This document shows positions 36,551 through 48,603 of a stretch of DNA of 64,000 nucleotides, in pieces; the first letter of the stretch is position 1, and the number at the start of each line of letters is the position of its first letter. The notes under the pieces were generated by a model. The model did no database searches. It worked only from the letters and a program-made list of their open reading frames with translations, and was not told where the DNA came from. Location of the stretch: positions 2,728,001 through 2,792,000 of the forward strand of contig CP021220.1 of assembly GCA_003999685.1 (NCBI GenBank). Direction: 5' to 3'. A program made the translations under genes and the position numbers. The DNA comes from Taiwanofungus camphoratus (taxonomy: Eukaryota; Basidiomycota; Agaricomycetes; Polyporales; Taiwanofungaceae).

Positions 36551-37879
36551 GTGTTCGTAGATGTGAACCGGAACCCAATCTATCCGAGTTCACCACTTAC
36601 CTGGATTAGGACAACATCCAGACGACCAATCCAACAAGCACAGGCCAACCTTGCTACTTACTTCCAGCGAAACCCTGTCGACGAAGGAAAAGACATCGCC
36701 ATCCTATTCACGGGAGGGTCGCAAGAGACCACACCCATCGAACCAACTGAAGGCTCGTTCACCACCTCCACTTCCCGAACCCCCACTCCCACTCCATCCG
36801 CTTCCACATCCACCCCTCTAATATCCGCACCCACACCTCGACGAGCTACAATGGCCACGATTGGGAACATGACCCAGCAGCAGCTGGAGGCACTCATAGC
36901 TCACCTCAGCACTCAACAACAAGGGGCTCGAGCCCTCAAGCTCAACATTCCTGCACCGGATCCATTCACCGGGCAAGGAGAAGATCTGGATCGATTTATC
37001 CAGCGGGTGGAACACTATTTCACCGCCACGAACAACACCCACCTCAGCGATGACGCAAAAATTGCATTTGCGGTCGCCCTCATGAAGGGAGGGCAAGACG
37101 CGCGCATTTGGCGCGACACGTTCTACGAACGAGCGGCAGGGGGCCAAGCACCCTACAGGACATGGGACCTATTCAAGGCATCCCTCAAAATGGCATTCCC
37201 TGAGCACGAGGGAGTGCAGCGAGCACACCAGGTGCTCATGGAATTACCAGCCAAGCAGCTGAACAAGAAAACGAGAGCCACTACTAAAATGTATGTGGAA
37301 AGGTTCCGACTTCTGGCCGAAAAGGCGAAGTTGAAGGACGCATCCATTGATGCGAACGGAAACCGCACCGAGAACGACTACCCTACCCTTAGGGCGATAT
37401 TCATCAAGGGGCTAGACCACCAGATCTATGCCACATTAGCCGGAAGGGCCATATCCGAAAGACCAGACACCATGGAAAAATGGTACAGGGACGTCCTATC
37501 CTTGGACGCAATTTACCGAGGGATCGACCAGATCTCCAACATTACCACTTCAGTCGATTATGGCGAACCCATGGACGTGGACGCCGTCGTCACCCGCCCA
37601 ACCCGCACCTCTTTATCCTCCTCCAGCAGGAAGCAATGGACGGATGGTTGCTCCTTAAACGAAAGCGAAAGGAAATACCACCGCGACAATAACCTATGCT
37701 TCTACTGCCATAATAGGGGACATTCAGCACGAGACTGTCGCAAAAAGGCAACAGCAAGGACGAAGAACACGCCCAAGGCGCAGGACTCGCGCCCCACAGA
37801 CTATTGTTCTTACATCAAAAGCCTATCGGCCGATGAGAAGAGAGAGGTTATGGAAGAACTAGCTGCAGAGGATTTTTAA
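36551..37879 (+). CDS. Gag of chromovirus B
   Basis: One open frame of about 442 codons, closely similar to Gag of A. It has the GQGEDLDRFIQRVEHYF capsid section and a C-terminal knuckle CFYCHNRGHSARDC (CX2CX4HX4C). The first ATG in good context (MATIGNM) is near 36850; the frame opens upstream without an ATG, so the start is uncertain. Confidence 0.85.
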   Translation: MFVDVNRNPIYPSSPLTWIRTTSRRPIQQAQANLATYFQRNPVDEGKDIAILFTGGSQETTPIEPTEGSFTTSTSRTPTPTPSASTSTPLISAPTPRRATMATIGNMTQQQLEALIAHLSTQQQGARALKLNIPAPDPFTGQGEDLDRFIQRVEHYFTATNNTHLSDDAKIAFAVALMKGGQDARIWRDTFYERAAGGQAPYRTWDLFKASLKMAFPEHEGVQRAHQVLMELPAKQLNKKTRATTKMYVERFRLLAEKAKLKDASIDANGNRTENDYPTLRAIFIKGLDHQIYATLAGRAISERPDTMEKWYRDVLSLDAIYRGIDQISNITTSVDYGEPMDVDAVVTRPTRTSLSSSSRKQWTDGCSLNESERKYHRDNNLCFYCHNRGHSARDCRKKATARTKNTPKAQDSRPTDYCSYIKSLSADEKREVMEELAAEDF

Positions 37880-37951
37880 GGGGGCAGGGTGAGTCGACGC
37901 AACCGCTGCCCATTTCAGTTTCACTGTCCCGAGTTGTACTAGTAGTTCGGA

Positions 37952-40900
37952 ATGAAAAGGCCCTGCACATTCCAATTACGGTGGGACGAAAAGACGTCGA
38001 AGCGCGTGCCTTCATTGATAGCGGCACATCTGGGATATTCATACACCCGTGATTTGTTAAGGAACATAACATCCGCACCGAGGCTCTACCCTGCCCAATG
38101 CCCGTATTCAATGTGGACGGGACGGCTAACAAACAAGCCGTCATCACGAAAAGAGCCCTTCTCTCATACAAAATAGGGGGAGAACCCAGATTCGTTAAAG
38201 CATACGTGGCCAGCATAGGAAACGAAGATATCATCTTCGGACATACCTGGCTCAAATTGGAAAACCCAGACATCAACTGGAAGACAGGACGGGTGGAGCT
38301 TAAACACCGCATGACTCTGGAGGAATCTAGGGAATGGAAAAGAAACCTACTGGAAACCAGAGCTAAACGATTGGAAATCAAGAAGTTAATAGCAGAATCT
38401 CTCTCCAGGGAAATCATTAAAGCCTGCCAACCCTCAGTCGAAGAAATCGAGGACGAGGGAGATGGGGAAGTCGTGGACACCATGTCCCCAATCTTACCGA
38501 CAACAGAAATTCCTCGACAGACAATGCATCGAGACTCGCTGATCTCAACCCCGGAAGAAAACTCGGTAAACGGCATCACCCTCGAACAGGCCATGGAAAC
38601 AATCGACGACGATGAATTAGTCATAGCATTCATCGAAGGAGACAATCGAATCACCACGTACGGATGGGACTCTCACCTAGCATACAGAGATGCCCCGTTA
38701 ACGGAAGCCAAGTACCCTCTATCCCAGGCGTACCGACGTTTGAATAACGGGCAAATCTGGAGAGTCACCCATGACATAAAACGGTTAACAACGGCAACGG
38801 AATTAGTGATCAAGGAGCATGCCAAGAAGGAAGAGAAACCCGTCGAGGAACTTGTACCGGAGTACCTCCACGACTTCCTACCTGTATTCGATAAGCAGGC
38901 GGCGGCCCGACTCCCCAAACACACGGAACACGACCACGAGATCAACCTAAAGGAAAATTTCAAGGAGTTCAAGCAATCCACTTATCCGCTCAACAGAGAG
39001 GAAAGAGCGAAACTGGATAAATTCTTGGAAGAAAACCTCCAGAAAGGGTACATTCGTCCGTCAAAGTCGCCATTGGCCAGTCCATTCTTTTTTGTAGAAA
39101 AGAAAGATGGGGGATATCGACCTTGCCAGGATTATCGAGAGCTTAACGAGGGGACTGTTAAAGATCGTTACCCACTCCCGCTTATATCGGAACTCTTGGA
39201 ACGGTTGAACAAGGCAACCATCTTCACCAAAATGGACCTTAGGCAGGGGTACAACAATGTAAGAATCCGAGAAGGGGACGAGTGGAAGGCAGCATTCGGA
39301 GTTCCTGCACCCGGAGAAGGCCCCCCATCCTTTTATGAACCCTTGGTAATGTTCTTTGGAATGTGCAATTCTCCCGCTACCTTTCAATGAATGATGAACA
39401 CTATATTCGCGGATATGCTTAAGGAAGGATGGCTAGCCATTTACATGGACGACATACTTATCTACTCCTCTGACCCCGAAGAACACAAAAAGAGAACACG
39501 GCGCGTAATCGAACGACTCCGGAAACACGATTTGTATCTAAAACCGGAAAAGTGTAAATTCGATGTACGGGAAGTCGAATTCCTTGGTATGATCATTCGA
39601 CCCGGACAACTCGCAATGGACCCCGTCAAAGTCGCTGGAATCAAAGACTGGCCTGTACCAAAGAACCTAAAAGAAGTCCGCTCCTTCATTGGATTTGGCA
39701 ACTTCTACCGTCGGTTTATTCACGGATTCTCCCACTTAGCCCAACCTCTCATCTCACTCACTCGCAAGGATGTTAAGTGGCATTGGGATAAAGAACAACA
39801 GGAAGCTTTCGAGGCACTGAAGAAAGCTTTCCTGGAACAACCGGTTTTGCAGATGCCTGACCCGGAGAAGCCATTCACATTGGAAACGGATGCGTCAAAG
39901 TTCGCCACGGGCGCCGTCCTCAGACAAAAGGACGACAACGGCGACTGGCATCCATGCGGCTATATTTCCCAGAGCATGACGCCAGCGGAACGAAATTACG
40001 ACGTCTATGATCGGGAGCTCATGGGCGTCATAAGGGGACTCAACGAATGGAGTCACCTTCTCATCGGAAGCCCATATCCAGTCACGATCTATAGCGACCA
40101 CAAGAATCTGACGTACTGGAAAATGGCACAGAATCTTAATCGAAGGCAAGCGCGATGGGCTCTTCGCTTGTCCGAATTTGATTACAGATTAATTCATGTA
40201 CCGGGCACACAAATGGTGCAAAGCGACATGCTCTCCCGACGCCCCGACCATGATGACAATTCGTCAGATAACCAGGATATAACCGTCCTACCGGACAAAG
40301 TATGGGCAGCAGCGATCGACACAAGTCTCAGAGCTTCCATTGCGGAAGCATGCGTCAATGACTCGGTATATACGGAAGGGATGCGCAATGCACGAAACGG
40401 CTCAAACGACCACTGGATAATTCACGATGGAGACCTCCTCTACGATAATCGGGTGTATATTCCCCTGGACGAGGATCTACGACGACAAACGGTCTCAAAT
40501 TATCACGATCTCCCGCATGCCGGCCACCCTGGAATTGCCAAAACCCTGAGCTCCCTGCGAAGGGACTACTGGTGGCCTGGGATGGCCGACTTCGTCGCCC
40601 GGTATGTTCATGGCTGTGGCACCTGTCAACGAATGAAGGTTAACACACACCCGGACCGTCCCGCCCTCGTCCCTATCCGAGCCGCTGCTCACGCCACACC
40701 ATTTAGCACCTTCTGTTGCGATTTCATCACCGATTTACCCCTTTCCAACGGCTACGATGCCATATTGGTCGTAGTGGACCACGACCTTAGTAAGGGGGTA
40801 ATTTTCATCCCATGCAACAAAACTATTGATGCGCAAGGAACGGCGGAGCTCCTTTACAACGAGGTCTACAAATGGTTTGGACTCCCAGACAGGGTGATCA

Positions 40901-41760
40901 GTGATCGCGGACCACAATTCGCATCAAAGGTATTCCAAGAACTATGCCGTATGACAGGGGTGCAATCCGCCATGAGCACGGCTTTCCACCCCCAAACGGA
41001 CGGAGAAACGGAACGGGTCAATCAGGAGCTCGAAGTGTACCTCAGGTGTTTCACAAGCAACAACCCGGACAATTGGTCGTCGCTACTCAGCACAGCACAA
41101 TTCGCCCACAACTCCAGGGAACATTCGACGATCAAGGCGTCGCCATTCAAAGTCATGATGGGCTTCGAACCGCGAGGAATTCCTGTTGTACACAAAGGAT
41201 CGGACACACCCGGCGCAGCTTATCGCCTGAAGAACCTCCAGAAGATAAGAGAACAAGCACACACGGCAATGGAGCTAGCCCAGGCAGTACTGGCAAAACG
41301 GATCAAACCACGAGAGAAAGGTTTTCGTAAAGGACAGCAGGTTTGGCTCGACTCTCGGAATCTAAAGCTGCCATACCCTTCCCAGAAGTTGGCACCCAAA
41401 AGAGAGGGACCCTTCGAAATCATTGAAGTCCTGGGCCCGGTGTCGTACAAACTGAAACTCCCGGATACATGGCGGATACATCCCGTTTTCCACGCTGCCC
41501 TTCTATCACCATATACGGAGACGGAGATCCACGGCCAGAACTACACGAGGCCCCCCCTGGAACTTATCGAAGGCGAAGATAACTACGAAGTCGAAGCTAT
41601 CATCGGACATCGGGAGAACTTACGGAAAAACCGTCGTGAGTATAGGGTCAGGTGGAAAAGATATTCTTCGGCGGATGACTCATGGGAACCGGAAGCAAAT
41701 TTAGCCGGTACTGCGGAGGAACTCCTGGGAGCATATAAGGACAGAAAGAACTTGAGCTAA
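37952..41760 (+). pseudogene. Pol of chromovirus B
   Basis: Same domain order as in A: protease, reverse transcriptase (YMDDILIY near 39.44 kb), RNase H (ETDASKFA), integrase (CGTCQ zinc part, HPQTDGETERVN core end) and a C-terminal chromodomain with SADDSWEP. It encodes the enzymes for replication and insertion. About two breaks. Confidence 0.9.
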
Positions 41761-41803
41761 ATCCAGTTCACTCCCTTCAGACGAACTACCACCTACTCGC
41801 AAC

Positions 41804-43186
41804 ATGCCTCGCCAGTCTAACACCGCCACCCAAGCTGCTGCTCGAGGCCGAACCCGCGCCTTCCTTGCCACTCGATGTGCTACTCGCACACCCCAGACGG
41901 CCACCTCTCCTACGGCAGGACAATCCTCGTCATCAACATCTTCGACATCCACTGGTAACGGCCCACTCTTTGGGTTTCAGACTGCCGCACATTTTCGCAA
42001 CCCCGTACCAGGAGAAGGCGCTTTACCCCAACAAGCCGATGTCATCTATTACCCGCGTTGCGTCTACAACGTGGACCCAATCCTCCTCGACATCCTGGTT
42101 CGACACTCGAGAGACATCGCACGACTACTTGGGTCTCTACCGAATACACGAAACAACCAGGATGAACAAGAGGCGTTCGGAGAATACATCGACGCTAGGC
42201 TACAATACTTAGGAGCGGTAGACGACACAACCGAACAACTGGCCATATGGAAGAACAAGATCCGGCAGTTAGACTTCAAAGTGGTCCGCACCCTACGAAG
42301 GATGGATGACATGTCCATGGCCCGACACCTCCAAGACATGATCGCCCCACACCGACAAACCAGCCACGGCAGATTTGTACGGCGATCCCAACCCGACATT
42401 GTCACACACGGCCCCACCCCACCTCCCGAACCTGAAGACCCCTTGCAAACTTTCATCGACACCCTGGCCGGACAAGAATCCATCGGAGCAGTACCCAGTA
42501 GAGTCGACTCTCTCCCAAACTACATACGCCCTGGACCCAACTGGAGACCTCGAGGGCGCTGCCACGCTTGTGGCAGCATGATGCACTGGGTACGGGACTG
42601 CCCAGACTACACCTGTGCCAGGTGTCATCGCACTGCCCCGGGACATCTATCCCGGGAATGCACCGTAGCACGCTACACTTCAGCCCCGCCCATCTTACCC
42701 GCCCCGGGAGAAGGACGTCGTCGCGAAATAGTCGACTCGATCCACCCCACACAAGCTCCCATCCCTGTCATGTCGGCCACCAATCCTCCACGTGTTCTTA
42801 CATCCAGGAGAGAGAGACCCCTCCCCCCTACCCCATCCCGCCCCAGGACAAATACAACAGCCGGTCCATCCCGAACCAATACACCCTACCCTAACCCTCA
42901 CGTACCCGGGCCATCCCTTAACCATTTATCCGGACCGGGTATACCGCCCAACCAACACCTTGCAGAACCCGAGGCAAGTACTGGCCCCTTCACTCGTGGC
43001 CTCGACGGCCGATTCACTCCTCCCGCAGTCATCCCACCTCCCCCGTCCAGCTATCACCTCCCCCCTGTCGTTTCTCCACCACCTGCTTACCGCCGCGGGA
43101 CTTACGACCCACCCTCAAACTCGTACATGAACGACGACGAGTGGGATGACTATGGGTTCGAGGATTACGGTGATGGTGAACAGTAG
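41804..43186 (+). CDS. Third ORF of chromovirus B, intact, with two zinc knuckles
   Basis: A single 460-codon frame beginning MPRQSNTATQAAARGR, about 43 bp after pol. Residues about 245-285 hold two Cys-His knuckles (CHACGSMMHWVRDC, CARCHRTAPGHLSREC). The last 170 residues are Pro/Ser/Thr-rich and the end is acidic (YGFEDYGDGEQ). The frame has stayed open in this roughly 2%-diverged element while pol has not, and the ORF is shared with A, which suggests it is a real gene of this lineage. Function is unknown; nucleic-acid binding is the natural guess. Confidence 0.85.
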   Translation: MPRQSNTATQAAARGRTRAFLATRCATRTPQTATSPTAGQSSSSTSSTSTGNGPLFGFQTAAHFRNPVPGEGALPQQADVIYYPRCVYNVDPILLDILVRHSRDIARLLGSLPNTRNNQDEQEAFGEYIDARLQYLGAVDDTTEQLAIWKNKIRQLDFKVVRTLRRMDDMSMARHLQDMIAPHRQTSHGRFVRRSQPDIVTHGPTPPPEPEDPLQTFIDTLAGQESIGAVPSRVDSLPNYIRPGPNWRPRGRCHACGSMMHWVRDCPDYTCARCHRTAPGHLSRECTVARYTSAPPILPAPGEGRRREIVDSIHPTQAPIPVMSATNPPRVLTSRRERPLPPTPSRPRTNTTAGPSRTNTPYPNPHVPGPSLNHLSGPGIPPNQHLAEPEASTGPFTRGLDGRFTPPAVIPPPPSSYHLPPVVSPPPAYRRGTYDPPSNSYMNDDEWDDYGFEDYGDGEQ

Positions 43187-43317
43187 GGGTGCTGTTTGCT
43201 TGAGGCGGTAGGTTGCAAGCGGTGCTGGGTCCTTACCCGGCTGCCCACATGCCTACATTGCACGAGGCTTACACGATGTCGCGGGTCTTTACCCGGTCGT
43301 TGTTAGTCTCACACCAG

Positions 43318-43388
43318 GTACGAGATGAAACACTCTCAAGGGTCGAGGTGAAACACCCTCATGGTACGTGGTGAAACACCCGCACGGC
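43318..43388 (+). repeat. Tandem repeats before the 3' LTR of B
   Basis: About three units of gaggtgaaacaccctcatgg type, matching the array of A at 32641-32757. Confidence 0.8.
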
Positions 43389-43457
43389 TGAAGAACATTT
43401 TATTTAACGGAAAATCAAGTAGGGTCGTTCAGAGATCGACCTTAAGTAAGGGGGTAA

Positions 43458-43943
43458 TGATACAATTTCTATTTCTTGTCATTACCACGGTCATTGCTTA
43501 CATATGGACTATTACTGTACGGGCCCCGGATCGGCCCTGCTTACGCATAGGACTCTGACTCATATCCGGGCCACTTACCACGTTCCTCATTACTCACACG
43601 TATTGCTAATACGCCCGGATTGTACCACTTTCTATTTACTCAGAGTCGTACCACATCTTGGACCTCCTGCCCTAGAGTAGTTCTTGGTCCATGCTCATGA
43701 TTGGTATTTGTATATATAGCATGTACTCTAGCTTAGGTCGGACCTTAAGTCTGACCTTGTTACTATTGTTACTATTATATTCGTGTCTTGTATCCTCTCG
43801 CTCACATCTGAGTGATACTCGCTCGAGTCTACGGACTTCACGACACCCGGTCTATATCAACCATAAGACCTCGCCACCTTCCATCGTGGTCAGGCCCTCA
43901 CGTGTGAGGCAACATATAGAATCCGAGATACCAATTTGTATCA
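43458..43943 (+). repeat. 3' LTR of chromovirus B
   Basis: 486 bp, preceded by a purine-rich taagtaaggggg tract. Of about ten differences from the 5' LTR, nine are C/T or G/A changes at CpG. Confidence 0.95.
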
Positions 43944-44341
43944 CACTGATGTTAGGATATGCTACAACTAAATACATAAAGAGATATTATAAATGTGGAT
44001 TTACATATGTCAGGGTGTGATAGTGATTGGCACATGCAGAATATGTAGACACCACAAATTGAGCGGTCCACTGAGCGGTCCACTGAGGTTAACTTAAGAG
44101 GCCAAACCATGTTTCGCAAATGCACCAGATGGCTCTAAGTACAGTGCATTTTGTTCACATGTCTAAGGCCATTGTTCTACAGGCCGGGAACTGGTTTTGC
44201 TGTAGTAGAGTGATCTTACCATGCAGCACTAGCCAGACAGAATCTACCAGGGGCACAAGCTGAAGCTCAAGCTCAAGTCTCAAAGCACAATCAATGCAAA
44301 CAGAGATACATTTGCAGGTATAAATGTAAAAAGGGATACAG
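43944..44341 (+). repeat. Left inverted-repeat arm, inner part
   Basis: It continues the arm interrupted by chromovirus B and pairs with 55550-55971. It contains two units of a gagcggtccact repeat (44061-44088), where the right arm has about four. It ends near gggatac, 90 bp short of the Spt5-like gene. Confidence 0.85.
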
Positions 44342-44429
44342 AGAACTACACTACGTGCGGAAGCAACAGAGCATTTGTCAAAGCATGAGCACAACATAAG
44401 AAAATGAGGGCAACCGGAAGACTATCTAT

Positions 44430-47400
44430 CTATCTCCTCCTGGGCTTTACCCTTGGATCGACAATCCATACCAGATTTCTTTGATCTTCCGGTATTTTCT
44501 GACGATTACCATTCACCTGCAACATCCACGGACCCTCTTGACCAGAATTTTGACTACTTGTTGCCTTGCCTATTAATCCTGCATTGGGACCGGTGATAGT
44601 GATTGCAAGGGCTCCAGCGCAAGCTGGAGAATGTTTCAAGTAGCGAGGGGGGACCCACAACAGCGTCGCCGACAATCGTGTCTTGAACTCGACAGCCACC
44701 TTACCATCCCAGGGTAGAAGGCCAGGGACAGTGTTCACCCACGTACCTTCGTGCCTGCCATCTTCGAAGCCCACAACACCCTGTTCTTTGTGGGGCTTGG
44801 TATTGACGAGCTGCATCGGCACGACATACGTCTCTAGTGCACTGGCAAATGTCGGCAGTAAGAGCCACTCTGCAGTTCCAGCTGCCAAGATATATATCAA
44901 TGTCAGTCAACATCTACACGAAACATCAGTACTCATGTGTGGGTACAAAATCCACAGGCACAACTGGTGCTTCTGGTGTCCGTTTGCGAAATAATGAATG
45001 CAAGTCTGATGAACCTGGCATTCGAGAGGATGGATCCCACGTGGGATCAACAGCCGACACTGACGACGATTCAGCAGATGCTTCAAGTTCGAGGACAGAG
45101 GACTGGGGAGTGGAGGGGGGAGTAGGAGTAGAGGGCCAAGGAGTGGAGGGCCAAGGAGTGGAAGGCCCAGGGAATTGTGCCCCCACACCCTTAGACCTGA
45201 TTTGAATTGATGGGTCGAGAGGGAGAAGTCGACCGCCATGGGACCTGAGCGGATATACATCAGCATCCATTTCAATGTTAAAAGGGGGATACATATACCG
45301 GAATGCTAGCTGCGAGAAAGAAAATGCATACAACCGTCCAACTGGTGTCACCATCTTAACGTCAATTGTCGAGACATTGACACTTTTAATGTATCCCAGA
45401 TAGCCCTTGAACGGGCCTGAGATGACCTGGACCATCTGCATAATCCATGGATTATGCATTGGACGGTTAGAAAATAAGCGCATATCGCTCGATACGCTCT
45501 CTGGATTCGCAAAAGTTAGTTGTGGGTCATGCCATGTAACGTCATCTTGCAACACTTTGACCTGTGAGAATGAATGTCAGCAGTTATAGAAGGTTTCAAA
45601 AAAAAAGGCACACACTCTCATCTGTGCGGCACTCGGCGAATGTCAAGTCTGCTGTGCCTACAACTATGACGATACCCTCTCGCCCGTACTGAGCACCTGC
45701 TTGTACTCTCACATTGTTGCCAACTTTGAAGTGGCGCTGCAAGCATTCAAGAGGCACTGAAACAATGTCGACCGCAACATCTTCACCTCGTATATCGACC
45801 GTGTCCAGACCAATTTCCGCAATTCCATCTGTTAGTGTCAAGATACGACCTTGAAGACCTGTCTGCTCACCAGAAATGATTCTCACCCGATCTCCTTGAG
45901 CCATGGCTGCTTGAGAATTTGCAACAGCCAGCCTGCACAACACATCCCGGGATACAAACGAGGCTTGAGCGAAGATCGTAAATTCTTCCCGACTTGCTTG
46001 AATGTTGCGGATATGAAGCGCCGTTGCCGGTTGGCAGAGTCTGATGAAACCATCCCATATATGTCTCGACGGAAAGTATATTTCCCGCCGCTCGCCAGCA
46101 CCGCATTGTCACCGTGGATTCTCCGAGTTTCCTGTATGTTGAACAGAGCAGGAACAGGACGATCACGCTTACCACGTTTGCCCTGTTTCCACTTTTGCCA
46201 TGCGTGGGTGCTCAAACGTGGTACCACCCAAAGCTCAGCGTCCGACTCATTATCAACCGAAGTTACATACGCAAGGTCACCTTTGTACCTGCCCCACCGT
46301 ACCCTGACCCAAGAATCTGACGGAACGTCGTGACGAGAGTACCGCATTTTCAACAATGCGGCCCATTCTTTCAATGGCACAACAGCGTATTCGCGGTTTG
46401 CAAGACAGGAACCCATAACATCCAGAAGTGCCCTCTGGATTGTGTTACAAGGCGATAATGGTGCGAACATATATTTTCATTTCTCTTTACTATACCGGAC
46501 TAGCGGGTCGTGTACACTTACAATTATCACCATTATTCCTGACGGGCCGACCGTCACCCGCTTAGTTATGGACTGTTCCTCAGAAGGGACCACTTGGGCC
46601 TCTGACTTATGGACGCTTAGGTGCTGGTACCCGTGGGAGTGAGGGCTGGCTTGCCCTAAACCCACCATAGTACTTAAGGGGTTGGCTCACCGCGGAGCAC
46701 CCCAATCTTGTCCTCCTTAGTTACACTGTGTACTGTGGTGCCGCCGTTACCATTTGTACTTTACGACGGGGCTTAGGCCTCTATACCTTTGTCTATTCAA
46801 CGGGTCGCCTTAGACCATCTATATCCTTGTGACTACACTAGGACTTAGGCTGTGACTTAGCCCGCAACTCTCTCGAGACCGTTGGGCTAGCGGTTGAAGA
46901 CTTAGACGTGTACTCGTCGTCAGCCAGGCTGACTCCTCGTTTACACTTCGCGCCTGACTACTCAACGACCCCCCGTCACGGTAGTCACCTACGGGCGTAG
47001 ACCCCCCGTAACAGATTGTAGCGGCCTCCACATACAAGTGGCCGACTACACCAGGGAGCATGAAAATTGATATGATTGTGAACCGACACGAGAGAGTGAA
47101 GGAAGAGTTGAGGATGCGTTGGAACACGTCCTTCTCCATCCCGGGCTAGAAAACGAGTTAGTATGAGCAATGGAATTGCTAAAGATAAACTTACCTTGAC
47201 GTTGATGATCCACAAGGAAGGATCATTCAGGGTTGACAGAAGCGCATGCGAAGGAAGAGACTCCTCCACCCACCATTGGAACATTGCACGAGAAGTATGT
47301 TGATACCTCTCAACAAGTCACTGTGTAAGAGCCTCTGCAGACTCCTCAAGAACCTCCCTACTCGCCAGCCTCCTCATCTCACTATATTCCGGGTCGATAG

Positions 47401-47628
47401 TACCATGATCAATAAAATCTGCAGTAAACCGCTAGATGATTATATGTCTTGTAACGGGTTTAGGACTCACCAGTCTCATCCACCTCTTCCTCGCTGGAGT
47501 CGCTGTCATGCTCGTTCACCTGCGCTTCAACGTCAAGAAAGCGTGAAGTTGAGTCCTAAGCGGCGACCATCAGTATATTGCACCAGGATACCTGATGGAT
47601 TCACCAATCTGGGTCTCTTATTAGACAT
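44430..47628 (-). pseudogene. Spt5-like NGN/KOW protein gene, interrupted by a solo LTR
   Basis: ATG at 47628. Exons that fit: 47605-47628, 47471-47555 (acidic, HDSDSSEEEVDE), 47195-47418, and 47145 downward, with 49-52-nt introns. The NGN domain starts at SLWIINVKPGMEKD and is cut by the LTR at 46443-47013; coding resumes exactly beside it with QRALLDVM and VPLKEW. Four KOW motifs follow (SWVRVRWGRYKGD, GDRVRIISGEQTG, GNNVRVQAGAQYG, QMVQVISGPFKGY), then a Ser/Pro/Thr repeat (TPWPS) and a C-terminal region to 44430. An intron near 45564-45614 is likely. True Spt5 is an RNA polymerase elongation factor with NGN and several KOWs. This copy is shorter, has a TGA in exon 3 (TQ-stop-LVERY, probably CGA before) and the LTR, so it is a dead extra copy and not the essential gene. 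Confidence 0.8.
46443..47013. mobile_element. Solo LTR inside the NGN domain of the Spt5-like gene
   Basis: 571 bp with ends TGTTAC and GTAACA. It is flanked by GATTG on both sides (46438-46442 and 47014-47018). Removing it with one duplication makes the Spt5-like frame continuous across the site. It contains a gggccgaccgt motif also seen in Z LTRs, so it may be a distant relative of Z. No internal retrotransposon sequence is left. Confidence 0.9.
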
Positions 47629-47805
47629 TATGCTGACGAGACTTACGATGTGCGAAAAGGTGGAACAAGTGACATTCACCAAGAATTGCATGCTACAAGT
47701 TTAGGGCAAGACAGTTCAACCACCTTACCATAAATAGTGAAAACCTGCCGCCAGTTGAGAAGGAACTAGATAGACATCACCGAATTGGAGGCATTCAGTA
47801 GCAAT

Positions 47806-47966
47806 GGTGCTGAAAAGGATGAAGACGCACCAGTAGACCCAACTCCCCATAGGGGACGAGAAGACCTCCAGACCTCCAACAACGCAAGCATGAATTCACC
47901 ACCTACAGCATCAGCATTGAGCACCTGCAGGTTGGCATTGGCCATGGCATGACCCTGCTGTCAAAC
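47806..47966 (+). repeat. 161-bp inverted repeat, left copy
   Basis: It is the reverse complement of 51055-51215 (gaagacgcaccagtagaccc to cctgctgtcaaac) with few differences. It contains an open stretch (DEDAPVDPTPHRGRED) that may be a leftover coding segment. LTR Z2 starts at its very end. Confidence 0.8.
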
Positions 47967-48467
47967 TGTTACCGTCGGATAGGACCAGAGACTTGTTCGT
48001 TTTTTCTTTCCCTTTGTTTGTCACACCATGGATGCGTGACATCCCTTCCACACCTTACTTACCCAGATTGACTGACAGGCCGACCGTCCCCGCTTACGCC
48101 ATGGTAGTTATGTACTTTCGGGCCGCTGACTCCTCTTGCCTTATGCGGTCCCTGGGGGGGCTGCTAGTATACCTGGGGGTTGGCGATGGCAGTATAAAGG
48201 AGGGTCCCACTGCTGGAGGTTCCCCTAGTCGTATTCTCTTCGTTCATCCTTTCCTAAAGTGTACTACGCATTAGTACCAATACACGCTTTTCTTTACACA
48301 TCTTCTCGCACCAGAAGAAGCCCGTAAAGACTATCGCGACTACATAGGGCTTGTAGTTGAAGACTACCGAGGATCGTGACTTGTCATCACCGTCACTCCT
48401 CTTCAACCCTTCGCTGCATACTGCTTCAAGCTTCTGCAGCATTACCAGGGTGAACCTCCCGGTAACA
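47967..48467 (+). mobile_element. LTR Z2
   Basis: 501 bp from tgttaccgtc to cggtaaca, the forward-orientation relative of Z1 and Z3. The 5-mers on each side (caaac and atatc) differ, so no target duplication is visible and one flank has probably been rearranged. It carries a gcagtataaagg promoter-like segment near 48190. Confidence 0.8.
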
Positions 48468-48603
48468 ATATCGTTCCAATATGACCCCATATCGACGAAT
48501 CGGTGGTCTGATGGGCATTCACAATGTTGCAACGACGATTATAGGTCTGAAGGGTCATTGAGTTAGCTATATACATTGTTTCGCCTCATCAACTCACCCC
48601 ACT

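Larger units (their letters stand above)
35918..43943 (+). mobile_element. Ty3-type chromovirus B (nearly whole)
   Basis: An 8026-bp element with 486-bp LTRs, flanked by CACTG on both sides (35913-35917 and 43944-43948). The right inverted-repeat arm still carries the unoccupied site (cagtg at 55967-55971). It has the same gene order as A and is the same family. Its LTRs differ at about 10 of 486 positions, about 2%, so it is several times older than A. About two breaks, both in pol; gag and the third ORF look whole. Confidence 0.95.

Noticed and set aside
44430-47628. The Spt5-like gene as the essential cellular Spt5
   Set aside because: It is too short, interrupted by an LTR and a stop, and lies within a repeat-bounded region; a dead extra copy is more likely.
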